Numbered from the stretch's first letter, positions 23,003 to 31,911 are shown. The stretch is 64,000 nt of DNA from CAYRHN01 sp964424115 (GCA_964424115.1 CAYRHN010000005.1:221051-285050), one strand, 5' to 3'. The notes: generated by a model not told the origin, from the letters alone. Numbers and translations: made by a program.

Positions 23003-24130
23003 ATGAAAGCTACGGTATCGCAACAACAACTGGCGCACGGTCTCAGCATTGTTTCGCGGGCGGTCTCCCCACGCAGCACCCTGCCGGTGCTGGCGAACAT
23101 TTTGATCGCCACCGATGAAGGGCGTTTGCGGCTCTCCGCCACCAACCTGGAATTGGGGATATCCTGCTGGATCGGGGCTCAAATTGGCGAAGATGGCGCA
23201 ATCACTGTTCCGGCGCGCACCTTTGCCGATCTGGTCAGCACGCTGCCCAATGATCAGGTGACGATGACGCTCAACCCCCGCACACAAACCCTAACGGTGC
23301 GCTGTGGAACCTCGAATACCGACATCAAGGGCATCGACGCCCAGGAATTTCCCCCCATGCCAGTGCCTGAGCTGGGCGATGGCATTGACCTGAACGTGTC
23401 TGATTTTAAGGAAATGATCCAGCAGGTAGTTTTTGCTGCCTCTACGGATGAGGCTCGCCCGGTGCTGCAAGGGGTACTGATGAATGTTGGCAACGGCGAA
23501 GTCTCATTGGCTGCCACAGACGGTTTCCGCATTTCGGTACGTAAAGCTGCCCTGACCGCGCCGGTAGCCCGCCCGGTGACTGCCATCATCCCAGCCCGCG
23601 CCTTGAGCGAGCTGGCGCGGATCGCCCCGGATGGCGATGAAGCGATCAACATGGTCATTCCCCAAGGACGTGGGCAGGTCATCTTCCATTTAAAGGATGT
23701 TGAATTGGTCTCGCAATTGATCGAGGGCAATTTCCCCGATTACAAGGTGATCATCCCGCGCAGTTTTAAGACCAACACGATCCTTTCCACTCAACAATTC
23801 CTTAAGGCTTGTAAACAGGCCGAGATCATCGCCCGCGAGGGGAATAACATCGTTCGTCTGAGCATTTCGCCGCACGGCGACGAACCCGGAACGCTGGAGC
23901 TGGCGGCGCAAAGCGAAGAGACCGGCTCCTCAGATATTAAAGTAGACGCCACGATTGACGGCGTCGGGCTGGTGATCGCCTTCAATGTGCGCTTCTTACG
24001 CGAGGTGTTGGATGTGATCAAAACCCCCAGCATGGCCTTGCAAACCAACGCCAACAACACCCCTGGAATGATCAAGCCGGTTGGAGACGACAACTTCGTG
24101 CACGTGATTATGCCCATGCATTTGGGATAA
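23003..24130 (+). CDS. dnaN: DNA polymerase III beta subunit (sliding clamp)
   Basis: A 375-aa protein matching DnaN along its whole length: three repeated clamp domains, start MKATVSQQQLAHGLSIVSRAV, central motif QVVFAASTDEARPVLQGV and C-terminal HVIMPMHLG. It forms a dimeric ring that tethers DNA polymerase III (the DnaE at 47854) and repair enzymes to DNA. It is not next to dnaA here, unlike in many bacteria. The PEP/pyruvate-binding-domain gene follows 6 bp after the stop. Confidence 0.97.
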   Translation: MKATVSQQQLAHGLSIVSRAVSPRSTLPVLANILIATDEGRLRLSATNLELGISCWIGAQIGEDGAITVPARTFADLVSTLPNDQVTMTLNPRTQTLTVRCGTSNTDIKGIDAQEFPPMPVPELGDGIDLNVSDFKEMIQQVVFAASTDEARPVLQGVLMNVGNGEVSLAATDGFRISVRKAALTAPVARPVTAIIPARALSELARIAPDGDEAINMVIPQGRGQVIFHLKDVELVSQLIEGNFPDYKVIIPRSFKTNTILSTQQFLKACKQAEIIAREGNNIVRLSISPHGDEPGTLELAAQSEETGSSDIKVDATIDGVGLVIAFNVRFLREVLDVIKTPSMALQTNANNTPGMIKPVGDDNFVHVIMPMHLG

Positions 24131-24136
24131 ACTGCT

Positions 24137-26461
24137 GTGCCTTCCTCAAACCGGTTGCTGGATATCTACCTGACGCTGGCGCAATACCCGATCTTGAGCG
24201 ACGTAATCCGGGTGCGCATGCGTGAGGAGCTCTATAAACGCGGTATCACTACCCACCAGGTACTGGAAAACGAAGTGCGCGCCCAGGCTATCCGCTCTCA
24301 GGAGTTGGAGGGGTTGCACAACCCGCTGATCGAAGAGCAGGGTGAGACCTGGGAACTGCGTTTCAGCCGCATGAGAGATCATCAAACCGATCTGATCTTT
24401 AGTCAGCGCTTGCCCTTCTCGGTCTTTGAAGATCTGCTCAACGAAGTTCTAAATAAACAGGGCATCTCAGTGACAGATATGATGCTCTCGCTCAACCCGG
24501 AACTGGCCCCGCAGGATATGGTCTTCCAGCAAGCCATGACGATCGACAGCATGCCAAGCGAACAACGCACCCCCTATGAAGCGCGGCTGCATGAAACCAA
24601 GGTAGTGCTGATCCGCAACCTGATCAGTGATCAATTGCGTTATATCAATGTTGCCAAGGAATTCCTGACCCTTAACGATCTTTCTGAGATCCGGCGGCGC
24701 AAGATCGGATCGGGCAGGATTGGGGGTAAGGCAGGCGGGATGCTGCTGGCCTGGCGAGTGTTACAGACCCAGGGCGACACGGAATTGCGCCAAAATCTGG
24801 ATATTCCCGAGTCGTTCTATATTGGGTCAGATGAGATTTACACATTTATGGCTACCAACAACCTGGTGCATTGGAACGACCAGAAATACAAACAAGAAGA
24901 AGAAATGCGCCGGGATTATCCACAAATTGTGGAAGATTTCCAAAAAGGCAAGTTTTTACCACATATTTTGGACCGTCTACAAAGCATATTGGCTACCGTG
25001 GGACAGAAGCCCGTGATCGTGCGCTCTTCCAGCCTGCTGGAAGATAACTTTGGTACCTCTTTTGCAGGAAAGTATGATAGTGTCTTTGTGCCGAATCAGG
25101 GCAGCCTGGAGGAAAACCTCAATGAGCTGACCCGCGCCATCGCCGCTGTGTATGCCTCCACGCTGAATCCAAACGCTCTGCTCTACCGACGCAGCCGGGG
25201 ATTACAAGATTACGATGAACGCATGGCAATCCTGATCCAGGTCGTAGAAGGGGAACGACTGGGCAAATACTACCTGCCGCACGGAGCCGGAGTGGCCTTT
25301 GGGCACAACCTGTACCGCTGGGCGCCGCAGATCCGCAAGGAAGATGGTTTTATTCGCCTGGTTTGGGGACTGGGTACGCGCGCCGTGGACCGGGTAGGGA
25401 ACGATTACCCGCGCCTGGTGGCTCTCTCACATCCCTTGCTGCGCCCCTCTACCTCACCTACGAACATCCGACGCTACTCGCAGCAATTCGTAGATCTGAT
25501 CAACCTGGAAAACAATCAGTTCGAAACCCTGCCGGTACAGGATGTTCTCAGCGCCCGCTACCCGCCGCTGCGCTACCTGGCGCAAAGTGAAGAAGATGGT
25601 GATTTCATTTCGCTGCGTAGCAGTCTGGCAGGAGATATCCGCAATTTGGTGTTGACCTTTGAGGATCTGCTGCGCCGGACGCCATTTGCCGAACGTATGC
25701 GGCGCATCCTGAAGATCCTGGAAAACAATTACCATGCCCCAGTGGATATGGAATTTGCCCTGATGATCCAGGATGGGGACAGCGGGCAACCCAAACTGAA
25801 GATTTCCATCCTGCAGTGTCGCCCCCAGGCGCAACTGGCGGCTGCGGAAGAGGGCGCGCTGCCTTACAGTCTGCTGCCACAAGACGTGATCTTTTCTACC
25901 ACCTTCGTGGTACCGCGCGGGCATATCCGGCGGGTGGATTACGTCATCTATGTGCCTCCGGAGGGATATTTTGCGCTCAAGTCGGAAGCGGAGCGCAGCA
26001 AATTGGCTCGCACAATCGGTAAACTGAACGCGGCCATGAAGGGGCAGGAATTCATTTGCGTTGGCCCCGGGCGTTGGGGGAGTTCCAACACCGACCTGGG
26101 TGTGCCGATCGCCTACGGGGATATTTACAACGCGCGCGCCCTGGTGGAGCTGGCAGGCCCTGGGATCGGCCCGGAGCCAGAACCTTCGTTAGGAACGCAT
26201 TTCTTCCAGGATTTGCTGGAAACCCAGATCTACCCGCTAGCGATCCTGTTGGATGACAAGAAGACCATCTTCAACCAGAAATTCTTCAATCAAATGCCCA
26301 ATCGCCTCTCCGCCTGGCTGCAGGATACGGAGATGGCCGATGCGCTACACGTAGTGCGCGTCACGGATTACCGTCCCGGGCACCATATCCGGGTGGTGAT
26401 GGATGACGAAAAAGGACAGGCGATTGCTTTCCTGGAAGAAGACTTGGATGATGATAAATAG
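24137..26461 (+). CDS. PEP/pyruvate-binding-domain protein without a phosphohistidine domain
   Basis: A 774-aa protein with a central PPDK N-terminal-like (ATP-grasp) domain, recognisable from RRRKIGSGRIGGKAGGM at about residues 190-206 and PVIVRSSSLLEDNFGTSFAGKY at about 293-314. The C-terminal domain contains GRWGSSNTDLGVPI. The swivelling phosphohistidine domain and the C-terminal PEP barrel of PPDK or PEP synthase are missing, so it cannot complete the usual phosphotransfer. Similar stand-alone proteins are unstudied kinases or dikinase-like enzymes. Translation starts at GTG 24137, 6 bp after dnaN. Confidence 0.72.
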   Translation: MPSSNRLLDIYLTLAQYPILSDVIRVRMREELYKRGITTHQVLENEVRAQAIRSQELEGLHNPLIEEQGETWELRFSRMRDHQTDLIFSQRLPFSVFEDLLNEVLNKQGISVTDMMLSLNPELAPQDMVFQQAMTIDSMPSEQRTPYEARLHETKVVLIRNLISDQLRYINVAKEFLTLNDLSEIRRRKIGSGRIGGKAGGMLLAWRVLQTQGDTELRQNLDIPESFYIGSDEIYTFMATNNLVHWNDQKYKQEEEMRRDYPQIVEDFQKGKFLPHILDRLQSILATVGQKPVIVRSSSLLEDNFGTSFAGKYDSVFVPNQGSLEENLNELTRAIAAVYASTLNPNALLYRRSRGLQDYDERMAILIQVVEGERLGKYYLPHGAGVAFGHNLYRWAPQIRKEDGFIRLVWGLGTRAVDRVGNDYPRLVALSHPLLRPSTSPTNIRRYSQQFVDLINLENNQFETLPVQDVLSARYPPLRYLAQSEEDGDFISLRSSLAGDIRNLVLTFEDLLRRTPFAERMRRILKILENNYHAPVDMEFALMIQDGDSGQPKLKISILQCRPQAQLAAAEEGALPYSLLPQDVIFSTTFVVPRGHIRRVDYVIYVPPEGYFALKSEAERSKLARTIGKLNAAMKGQEFICVGPGRWGSSNTDLGVPIAYGDIYNARALVELAGPGIGPEPEPSLGTHFFQDLLETQIYPLAILLDDKKTIFNQKFFNQMPNRLSAWLQDTEMADALHVVRVTDYRPGHHIRVVMDDEKGQAIAFLEEDLDDDK

Positions 26462-26545
26462 GGAATGAATAGCATTCTGAGAAGAAATCAATTAATAGAA
26501 TATTTGTTCTGTTTTTTGCTATTAGCATTTGACAGAATATTAAAG

Positions 26546-26574
26546 AAACATCCCGGACCAAGTCCGGGATGTTT
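26546..26574. terminator. Intrinsic terminator
   Basis: A perfect 13-bp stem (26546-26558 with 26562-26574) with a CAA loop and flanking A/T-rich ends between two convergent genes. It can act in both directions. Confidence 0.85.
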
Positions 26575-26587
26575 GTCAAGTCTCAGC

Positions 26588-27388
26588 TTATGAAACCGGC
26601 TGGAGAGAGATGGGCTCTTTCTCCTGCAGATGACGGTAAATCAATACCAGCATCCACAGATTGAGTGCAATGAAGATCGTGTACGGAATAGCTTCGGTCC
26701 AGGGGGCCCACTTCAAGGTGCTGATATAGACGCCTACGCCGGTGATGAGGGCATGCCAAAGCACCGCAACCACCAACCAGGTCTTTTTCTTTTGCGCAAA
26801 GGAGAGCCAGACCATCACAGCCAGCAAAATGTGCATCGTGATGGCCAGGATGCGTTCCACGATAGTTGCCAGCGGAGCGTACCAGGGGAGTGCCTGAAAG
26901 GCGGCTAACTGCTGCTGGATAGAAGCAGCGTCCTCCGCCGATAAATTAAGCGATTCAATCCCATTCGTGGTGAGGGTGATGACGGAGATGAGGGTCAGGA
27001 TCATTGGCAAGCCGATATAAAGTACCGACTCGGCTGTGGCATGGCCGATGCCAAGCGTGAGGGCCCCGCCCCAAGAATTGGTGCGCTCACGCAGGAAACG
27101 GAAGGCGATCCAGCGGGCAGCCTGATGCAGGATGCCGGTGATCAAGCCGATCAAGGCCGCGTAAAAGAGCGGCTGCCATTCGACCGCAGGCAGTGGAAAA
27201 TTGCCGGAATTGAACAATGTCCCCAGGCCGGAAAAGATCAGCTCCTGCAGAAACTCGGCTGCAAAAAGGGCCAGTACACCATATAAGAGTACCATCCATT
27301 CCGTTTTGTAACGGCGGACAATCACAATGCTCAACAGGATGGGAACCACCAGGGCGAAAAGTGTCGCAATTATGTAACTGACGATCAT
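26588..27388 (-). CDS. YhfC-family putative intramembrane protease
   Basis: A 266-aa polytopic membrane protein of the YhfC family (PF10086), related to CAAX-type glutamic intramembrane proteases. It has about seven hydrophobic segments. Conserved family residues are in GGALTLGIGHATAESVLY (His and Glu in the membrane), TIVERILAITMHILLAV and LWHALITGVGVY. Its substrate is unknown. GCAGG precedes the ATG. It is monocistronic between two terminators. Confidence 0.78.
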   Translation of the reverse strand: MIVSYIIATLFALVVPILLSIVIVRRYKTEWMVLLYGVLALFAAEFLQELIFSGLGTLFNSGNFPLPAVEWQPLFYAALIGLITGILHQAARWIAFRFLRERTNSWGGALTLGIGHATAESVLYIGLPMILTLISVITLTTNGIESLNLSAEDAASIQQQLAAFQALPWYAPLATIVERILAITMHILLAVMVWLSFAQKKKTWLVVAVLWHALITGVGVYISTLKWAPWTEAIPYTIFIALNLWMLVLIYRHLQEKEPISLQPVS

Positions 27389-27473
27389 GTTGCACCTGCC
27401 ACCAGATAAGATGGCTAATTTTACCCTACTTTTGAAACCTGCGCAGAGATTGTTATCTGGTGCTTAATAAACA

Positions 27474-27504
27474 CACGGGGGCGGGTTTTAGACCCGCCCC
27501 CGTG
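27474..27504 (-). terminator. Terminator after the ABC exporter operon
   Basis: A very GC-rich 13-bp stem (27474-27486 with 27492-27504) with a short loop. On the minus strand it is followed by TGTTTATTAAG, so it probably ends the transcript of the GntR-SPFH-ABC operon. Confidence 0.75.
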
Positions 27505-27531
27505 ACATCCCGTATTTTATTAGCTAGGGGG

Positions 27532-28362
27532 TTATGCCTTGCTCGACAGCAGTGCAGTGCGGTTGAAAGTGCGAATGGCGAAGTAAGCCAGCACAACTGC
27601 GGCGATCCAGAAGATCAAACCAACCACCAGGCCTATCTCGACGGTCAGATACAGCACCCCGCTGATTTGCCCCACCATCAACCCAAGGACAAGTACCACC
27701 ATGCTGGCGCTGGCCTGGTAGGCGCCCATAAAGGTCTGCACTTTGCTGGAGATCAGTACAGTTCCGGCGATACCCACTGCGGTCACTGCGGGTGTGATCC
27801 AAAAGATCAATGGCCACCAGGTGGGCAGCGGGAACCAGGATCGCCCAATGAAAGAGTACCCCACGGTATTGAGGATCAACGTATAGATCGCGAAGCTGAC
27901 CCAGGTGATCAAGATCGCGGGCGCTGCCGAAGCCACCACCTTCCCAATAAATAATTCGCTGTCGGTGGCGGGGGTATATAACAGGGCTTCCATCGTCTTG
28001 CGCTCGCGCTCCCCGGCAAACGACTCCGAGGCGATGACCGTGGCAAACATGATCGGCAAGATGAGGAACATAGGAGCAAACAAGTAGCCCAGCATCATCA
28101 CAGCCATGCTCTGATTAACGTTCAAGCCCTGCAGCGGCCCGGCCATCGAAAGCGGCAGGTTTGACATGAACATCTTTAGGTCTTTATCCTCGGAGGCCGA
28201 TTGGAGACCTGCATCCGAGGCAGGAACGACTACCAAGAAGATCAAGGGAATTACCACCACAAAAATGAGCGGTACGATGATCATGGGCAGCCAGGCAGAC
28301 ACGTTCTGACGCACTTCCAACCAGTCTTTCCTGGCAATCGCCAGAATATTACTCCATTTCAT
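27532..28362 (-). CDS. ABC-2-type transporter permease
   Basis: A 276-aa permease with six hydrophobic helices: one near the N-terminus (LPMIIVPLIFVVVIPLIFLVV), then a large extracytoplasmic loop, then five more (starting about residue 90). The SFAGERERKTMEALLYTPATD segment is typical of NatB/ABC-2 permeases and forms the coupling region. It partners the ATPase encoded just upstream, whose stop overlaps this start by 4 bp (ATGA). Such pairs export ions, drugs or peptides; the substrate is unknown. Confidence 0.85.
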   Translation of the reverse strand: MKWSNILAIARKDWLEVRQNVSAWLPMIIVPLIFVVVIPLIFLVVVPASDAGLQSASEDKDLKMFMSNLPLSMAGPLQGLNVNQSMAVMMLGYLFAPMFLILPIMFATVIASESFAGERERKTMEALLYTPATDSELFIGKVVASAAPAILITWVSFAIYTLILNTVGYSFIGRSWFPLPTWWPLIFWITPAVTAVGIAGTVLISSKVQTFMGAYQASASMVVLVLGLMVGQISGVLYLTVEIGLVVGLIFWIAAVVLAYFAIRTFNRTALLSSKA

Positions 28363-29312
28363 TTCACCACCTCCTGCTGCTCATCCTGCAACTTGAAATA
28401 AATCTCTTCCAAGGAAACCGGACGGGGCTGAACCGCAAGGATATGTGCGCCTTGCCCGACCAACCAGGCCACCAGGCCGGGAATCACAGATTCCTGCTCC
28501 ACCTGCACCCGCAAGCCGGAGGGTTCTTCCCCTATTTCAACCTTCAACACTCCCGCTTGAACGGGCAGGCTTGCAGAGAGGCCTGCCGCAGGCGGCTGGA
28601 AAAAGCGCACCTCCAGCCACAAACCGGGGATGAACTGACGCTGCAGCTCCTGAGGCGTTCCCAGGGCCAGCAGGCGGCCCTTCTTGAGGATCGCTACCCG
28701 GTCGCACAGACGCTGGGCTTCTACCAGATTGTGCGTGCAAATCAGGACCGTTTGCCCGTTATGGCTGCGCAATCCATTGATCAATTCATGCACCTGGAGG
28801 GCGGCCTCGGGATCCAGCCCGGAGGTGGGCTCATCCAGGAACAAAATAGCGGGGTGGGTGAGCAGCGCGCGCGCCAGGGCCAGGCGCTGCTTCATGCCTT
28901 TGCTATATGCGCCCACGCGATCCCTGGCGCGTTCTGTTAATTCAAAGAAGGCCAACAGCTCGGAAATGCGCGCCTTTCTTTCAACAGCAGCCATTCCAGC
29001 AAGGGTGGCAAAAAACTCCAGGTTCTGGTTGGCGGTCAAGCGCTCGTATAAAGCCGGGGTCTCGGTGAGCACGCCGGTTTGGCGTCGCACCTGGTCTCCC
29101 TGTAAAACCGGATCAAAACCCAAGACGCGCATTTGCCCGGAGGCGGGTTTAAAAAGGCCGTTCAAGAGGCGCACCGTGGTGGTCTTTCCGGCGCCGTTGG
29201 GTCCCAGGAGGCCCAAGACCTCGCCGGAACGAGCCTGGAAAGAAAGTTCATCCAGGGCGACTCGCTGTCCATAGCGGTGAGACAGCTGCGTTACTTCAAT
29301 CGCATCCTTCAT
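28359..29312 (-). CDS. ABC transporter ATP-binding protein
   Basis: A 317-aa ABC-2-type nucleotide-binding protein. Walker A is LGPNGAGKTTTVRLL (about residues 35-49), the signature is YSKGMKQRLALARAL, Walker B is AILFLDEPTSGLDPEA and the switch His follows in CTHNL. The C-terminal 90 residues form the accessory domain common in NatA/CcmA-like exporters. It forms a dimer with two copies of the permease encoded downstream. Its start lies 14 bp from a parS site, so ParB binding may influence this promoter region. Confidence 0.92.
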   Translation of the reverse strand: MKDAIEVTQLSHRYGQRVALDELSFQARSGEVLGLLGPNGAGKTTTVRLLNGLFKPASGQMRVLGFDPVLQGDQVRRQTGVLTETPALYERLTANQNLEFFATLAGMAAVERKARISELLAFFELTERARDRVGAYSKGMKQRLALARALLTHPAILFLDEPTSGLDPEAALQVHELINGLRSHNGQTVLICTHNLVEAQRLCDRVAILKKGRLLALGTPQELQRQFIPGLWLEVRFFQPPAAGLSASLPVQAGVLKVEIGEEPSGLRVQVEQESVIPGLVAWLVGQGAHILAVQPRPVSLEEIYFKLQDEQQEVVK

Positions 29313-29326
29313 TGTGTTCTCCTGTG

Positions 29327-29342
29327 TGTTTCACGTGAAACA
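29327..29342. promoter_or_regulatory. parS site 1 (ParB-binding)
   Basis: TGTTTCACGTGAAACA is a perfect 16-bp palindrome identical to the consensus bacterial parS site bound by ParB/Spo0J. ParB loads on such sites and spreads over flanking DNA to drive origin segregation and SMC loading. It lies between the SPFH gene and the ABC ATPase gene, beside a second copy. Confidence 0.9.
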
Positions 29343-29371
29343 GTCTTACGAATGACTTTTCCTTCCATCTC

Positions 29372-29387
29372 TGTTTCACGTGAAACT
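29372..29387. promoter_or_regulatory. parS site 2 (ParB-binding)
   Basis: TGTTTCACGTGAAACT matches the parS consensus at 15 of 16 positions. Its centre is 45 bp from the first copy, about four helical turns. Two sites this close are likely to nucleate ParB together. Confidence 0.85.
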
Positions 29388-29427
29388 TTTTTCAAGGGCG
29401 GCGGGTACTCCCCGCCGCTCCTTATCA

Positions 29428-30417
29428 TTACTCAACTGGCTGTTCGCCGCTGTCAATCCCGGTTTGTTTGGCCAGGGCGGTCAGGCCGGTCACCGAACCC
29501 AGGTTCATGGTATCCACAGCGCTGCTGGGAACGATCACCAGGGCGCCCTTTTGCTTGAGGCCTTCAAACAGCATGTTCATGGCGCGCAGGTGCAGCGCAG
29601 TGGGGTTATCCACGTAGGCACGGGCGGCTTCGGCAAAACTGGAAGCGATTTGCATTTCCGATTCGCCCAGGATCACGCGCGCCTGGCGTTCCCGTTCAGC
29701 CTGCGCCTGGCGGCTCATCGCATCTTCCAGCACCTGGGGAATGATCACGTCGCGGATCTCAACCGATTGGACTGAAATACCCCAGGGGGTGGTGCGCTCG
29801 TCAATGATGCGCTGCAGGTCGGCATCCATGCGCGCGCGGCCAACCAGGATATCCGCCAGAGCCATTTGGCCGATCACTTCCCGCAGAGCGGTCTGGGAAG
29901 CCCAGGTGATCGCGTTGCGATAGTTCTCCACTTCCATGGCGGCCTTCTCAGCATCCCAAACGACCCAGAAGAGAACTGCGTCTACATCCACTGGCACGGT
30001 ATCCTTGGTGAGAGTCTTTTCAGCATTGAAGGGCGTGACCATCACGCGGTGGTCGATCCAGTTCGGGATAGAATCCAGAATGGGGACAATCCAGAACATG
30101 CCCGGACCGCGCAGGCCATGGAACTTACCCAGGCGCAGCACGACAGCCTTTTCCCATTGGCGGGCTACTTTGACAGCAAAGAGAAAATAGAAGCCAATCA
30201 AAAGTAGAACGCCGGAGACAATAAAGATGAGCGTTTCGCCGACATGTTGGGCATCCATGATGATCGCTGCAAATACACTGGCAATCATAAAGATGATGAA
30301 AAGCATCAACCCTATGGCGCTGATGTGCGCTTCCTCCCAATTTTGCTTGCTGTAACGCTGGGCAAGCTGGCGCGGGGTTTCGACCGGTGAATTTTGATTG
30401 ATGAATTTGTTTAGCAT
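29428..30417 (-). CDS. SPFH-domain slipin-like protein
   Basis: A 329-aa SPFH protein with two N-terminal membrane helices (about residues 33-55 and 62-82) and then the SPFH domain: WEKAVVLRLGKFHGLRGPGMFWIVP, TLTKDTVPVDVDAVLFW and EVIGQMALADILVGRARMDADLQ. The C-terminal helical region has SRQAQAERERQARVI. It is the second slipin in this window and differs from the NfeD partner at 12085. Here it sits in an operon with a GntR regulator and an ABC exporter, suggesting a membrane-stress role. GAGG precedes the ATG. Confidence 0.88.
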   Translation of the reverse strand: MLNKFINQNSPVETPRQLAQRYSKQNWEEAHISAIGLMLFIIFMIASVFAAIIMDAQHVGETLIFIVSGVLLLIGFYFLFAVKVARQWEKAVVLRLGKFHGLRGPGMFWIVPILDSIPNWIDHRVMVTPFNAEKTLTKDTVPVDVDAVLFWVVWDAEKAAMEVENYRNAITWASQTALREVIGQMALADILVGRARMDADLQRIIDERTTPWGISVQSVEIRDVIIPQVLEDAMSRQAQAERERQARVILGESEMQIASSFAEAARAYVDNPTALHLRAMNMLFEGLKQKGALVIVPSSAVDTMNLGSVTGLTALAKQTGIDSGEQPVE

Positions 30418-30435
30418 ATAACCTCTTCTTATGAA

Positions 30436-30852
30436 TTAGGATTGGGGCGAATTGCCCGATGGTTTTTCAAGATGTTGCTGCAATGCAGCATAAATCTCGC
30501 CAGCTGTGAAGCCCTGGCGAACAGCTTCCTGCACAAATTGCTGAGTCAGGCTGTCTAGAAAATTCTCGCGCAGTTGCTGTTGAACTTCTTCGCCGGGCGG
30601 CTCCCAGATGTAAGTGCCGCGGCCTTGCTGGGTGGAGATCAACCCGGATTCGTCCAGGATGCGGTAGGCGCGCGCCACCGTGTTGAAATTGACGCGCAAT
30701 TCGGTAGCCAATTGGCGCACGGTGGGAAGCTGGTCGCCCGGTTTCAATTCATTGCGCGCCACCATGGCGCGGATCTGCTCAACAAGCTGGCTGTAGATCG
30801 GCACGCCGGAGCGTAGATCGATCTGGATACGCAGAACAGAAGTTGGGTTCAA
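30436..30852 (-). CDS. YtrA-type GntR-family transcriptional regulator
   Basis: A 138-aa regulator with a winged helix (about residues 10-75: GVPIYSQLVEQIRAMVARNEL, PGDQLPTVRQLATELRVN, NTVARAYRILDESGLI, GRGTYI) and a short helical tail instead of a large effector domain. This is the YtrA subgroup, usually repressors of linked ABC transporters. The TTG at 30852 has GGAGG 8 nt upstream; an in-frame TTG at 30867 overlaps the same sequence. It heads an operon with the SPFH protein and an ABC exporter, and tandem repeats at its promoter suggest autoregulation. Confidence 0.82.
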   Translation of the reverse strand: MNPTSVLRIQIDLRSGVPIYSQLVEQIRAMVARNELKPGDQLPTVRQLATELRVNFNTVARAYRILDESGLISTQQGRGTYIWEPPGEEVQQQLRENFLDSLTQQFVQEAVRQGFTAGEIYAALQQHLEKPSGNSPQS

Positions 30853-30867
30853 TGCATAAGCCTCCAA

Positions 30868-30900
30868 ATTGTATCATTGTATCATTGAACTAATTGTATA
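30868..30900. promoter_or_regulatory. Tandem ATTGTATC repeats, likely GntR operator
   Basis: The octamer ATTGTATC occurs at 30868-30875 and 30876-30883, with related ATTGAACT at 30884-30891 and ATTGTATA at 30893-30900. The array begins at the -10 box and covers the transcription start of the regulator gene. Repressor binding here would block transcription, as expected of a YtrA-type regulator. Confidence 0.5.
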
Positions 30901-30921
30901 GCGTATCACAAAGAATGTCAA
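30893..30921 (-). promoter_or_regulatory. Consensus promoter of the GntR-SPFH-ABC operon
   Basis: On the minus strand, TTGACA (30916-30921), a 17-bp spacer and TACAAT (30893-30898). The -35 matches the consensus and the -10 has one deviation. Transcription should start near 30886, leaving a short leader with GGAGG. Confidence 0.8.
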
Positions 30922-31004
30922 GGGGTAATTATAAAAATTGAAAAGGCGAGCCTGAGACCCGCCCTAAGTAAACATCGGAAAACCAAGAAGATGCTAGTAA
31001 ATAT

Positions 31005-31841
31005 CTAAATCTTCTCGCCCTTGATGAACGACCAATGGTTATGGACAATGCGCCAGCAGCCGTCGATCTGCGCATACACTTCGCTGCAATTCCAGGGGAT
31101 CCTGCTGGAAATGGAGCCGTCCGGATTCAACCGGGTGGAGAAAAAACGGTAGGTCAATACCGCAACATTTCCAAGCACCTGGATCCTGGGGGCGATGAAT
31201 TCCATCACATCATAGTAGATCTTCCCCGCCCTGGATGCCATCTCGGCTCGCGTTGCATCCAGGCCAGTCAAGCGCTGCGGGGTTCCCGTATCGAAATAGG
31301 TGACATTCGAAGCGTAAAGTTCGATAAAGCCCCATGGATCTCCTTTGCGCCAGCGTTCCATAGCGGCCGACTCGAGCGCCATGACCTCGCCCAAAACCCC
31401 CTCATACTTCCGGGGAGATAATTGCACCGGGATAGGCACTTCCAGGATTTCAGGAAGCTTGTGCCTGACGTAGGACCAATGGGTATGGGCGATCTTCCAT
31501 TGACCGTTCAAGCGGAAATACACCTCGGTTGTGTTCCACAAAAGCTGGTTGATCACACCCGTTTCCGGCGCAGTGGCGGTGGAGCGGTAGTTGTAAGTCA
31601 GGACAGCGGCATCCCCAATGATCTCCACCCGGGGATCAATGAACTCTGAACCCTGGTAATTGATATTACCTTCAGCCTGTTTGAGGTACACCTTGTAATC
31701 TTCAAGCCCGATTACCGGCTTGGTCAGGTTGGGATCGATATAAGTGACCTGATCGGCGCTGATCTCCACCCAGCCCCAGGGATCTCCCCGGCGCCAGCGT
31801 TCCATGGCGCCTTGCTCCAACGAAAGAATTTTATCTTTCAT
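31005..31841 (-). CDS. Tandem NTF2/SnoaL-like domain protein
   Basis: A 278-aa protein made of two homologous SnoaL-like (DUF4440-type) domains, about residues 1-130 and 145-278. Each repeats the pattern L.....AMERWR.GDPWG..E..A..VTY.D, then V...G.AAVLTY.F/Y, then W..TEVY/W.CSEVYA...G.W.I.H.HWS. NTF2-like domains form alpha-beta cones that often bind small ligands or act as enzymes. The tandem form looks like an internal duplication. AGGAG precedes ATG 31841, with a -10 box (TATAAT) at 31884-31889 on the minus strand. Confidence 0.75.
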   Translation of the reverse strand: MKDKILSLEQGAMERWRRGDPWGWVEISADQVTYIDPNLTKPVIGLEDYKVYLKQAEGNINYQGSEFIDPRVEIIGDAAVLTYNYRSTATAPETGVINQLLWNTTEVYFRLNGQWKIAHTHWSYVRHKLPEILEVPIPVQLSPRKYEGVLGEVMALESAAMERWRKGDPWGFIELYASNVTYFDTGTPQRLTGLDATRAEMASRAGKIYYDVMEFIAPRIQVLGNVAVLTYRFFSTRLNPDGSISSRIPWNCSEVYAQIDGCWRIVHNHWSFIKGEKI

Positions 31842-31911
31842 TGCTTTTCTCCTTCATTTGACCTAAAGATTGGAACTTCTCTTATTATAGCCTCCCTCCC
31901 AAAGAAAATAA

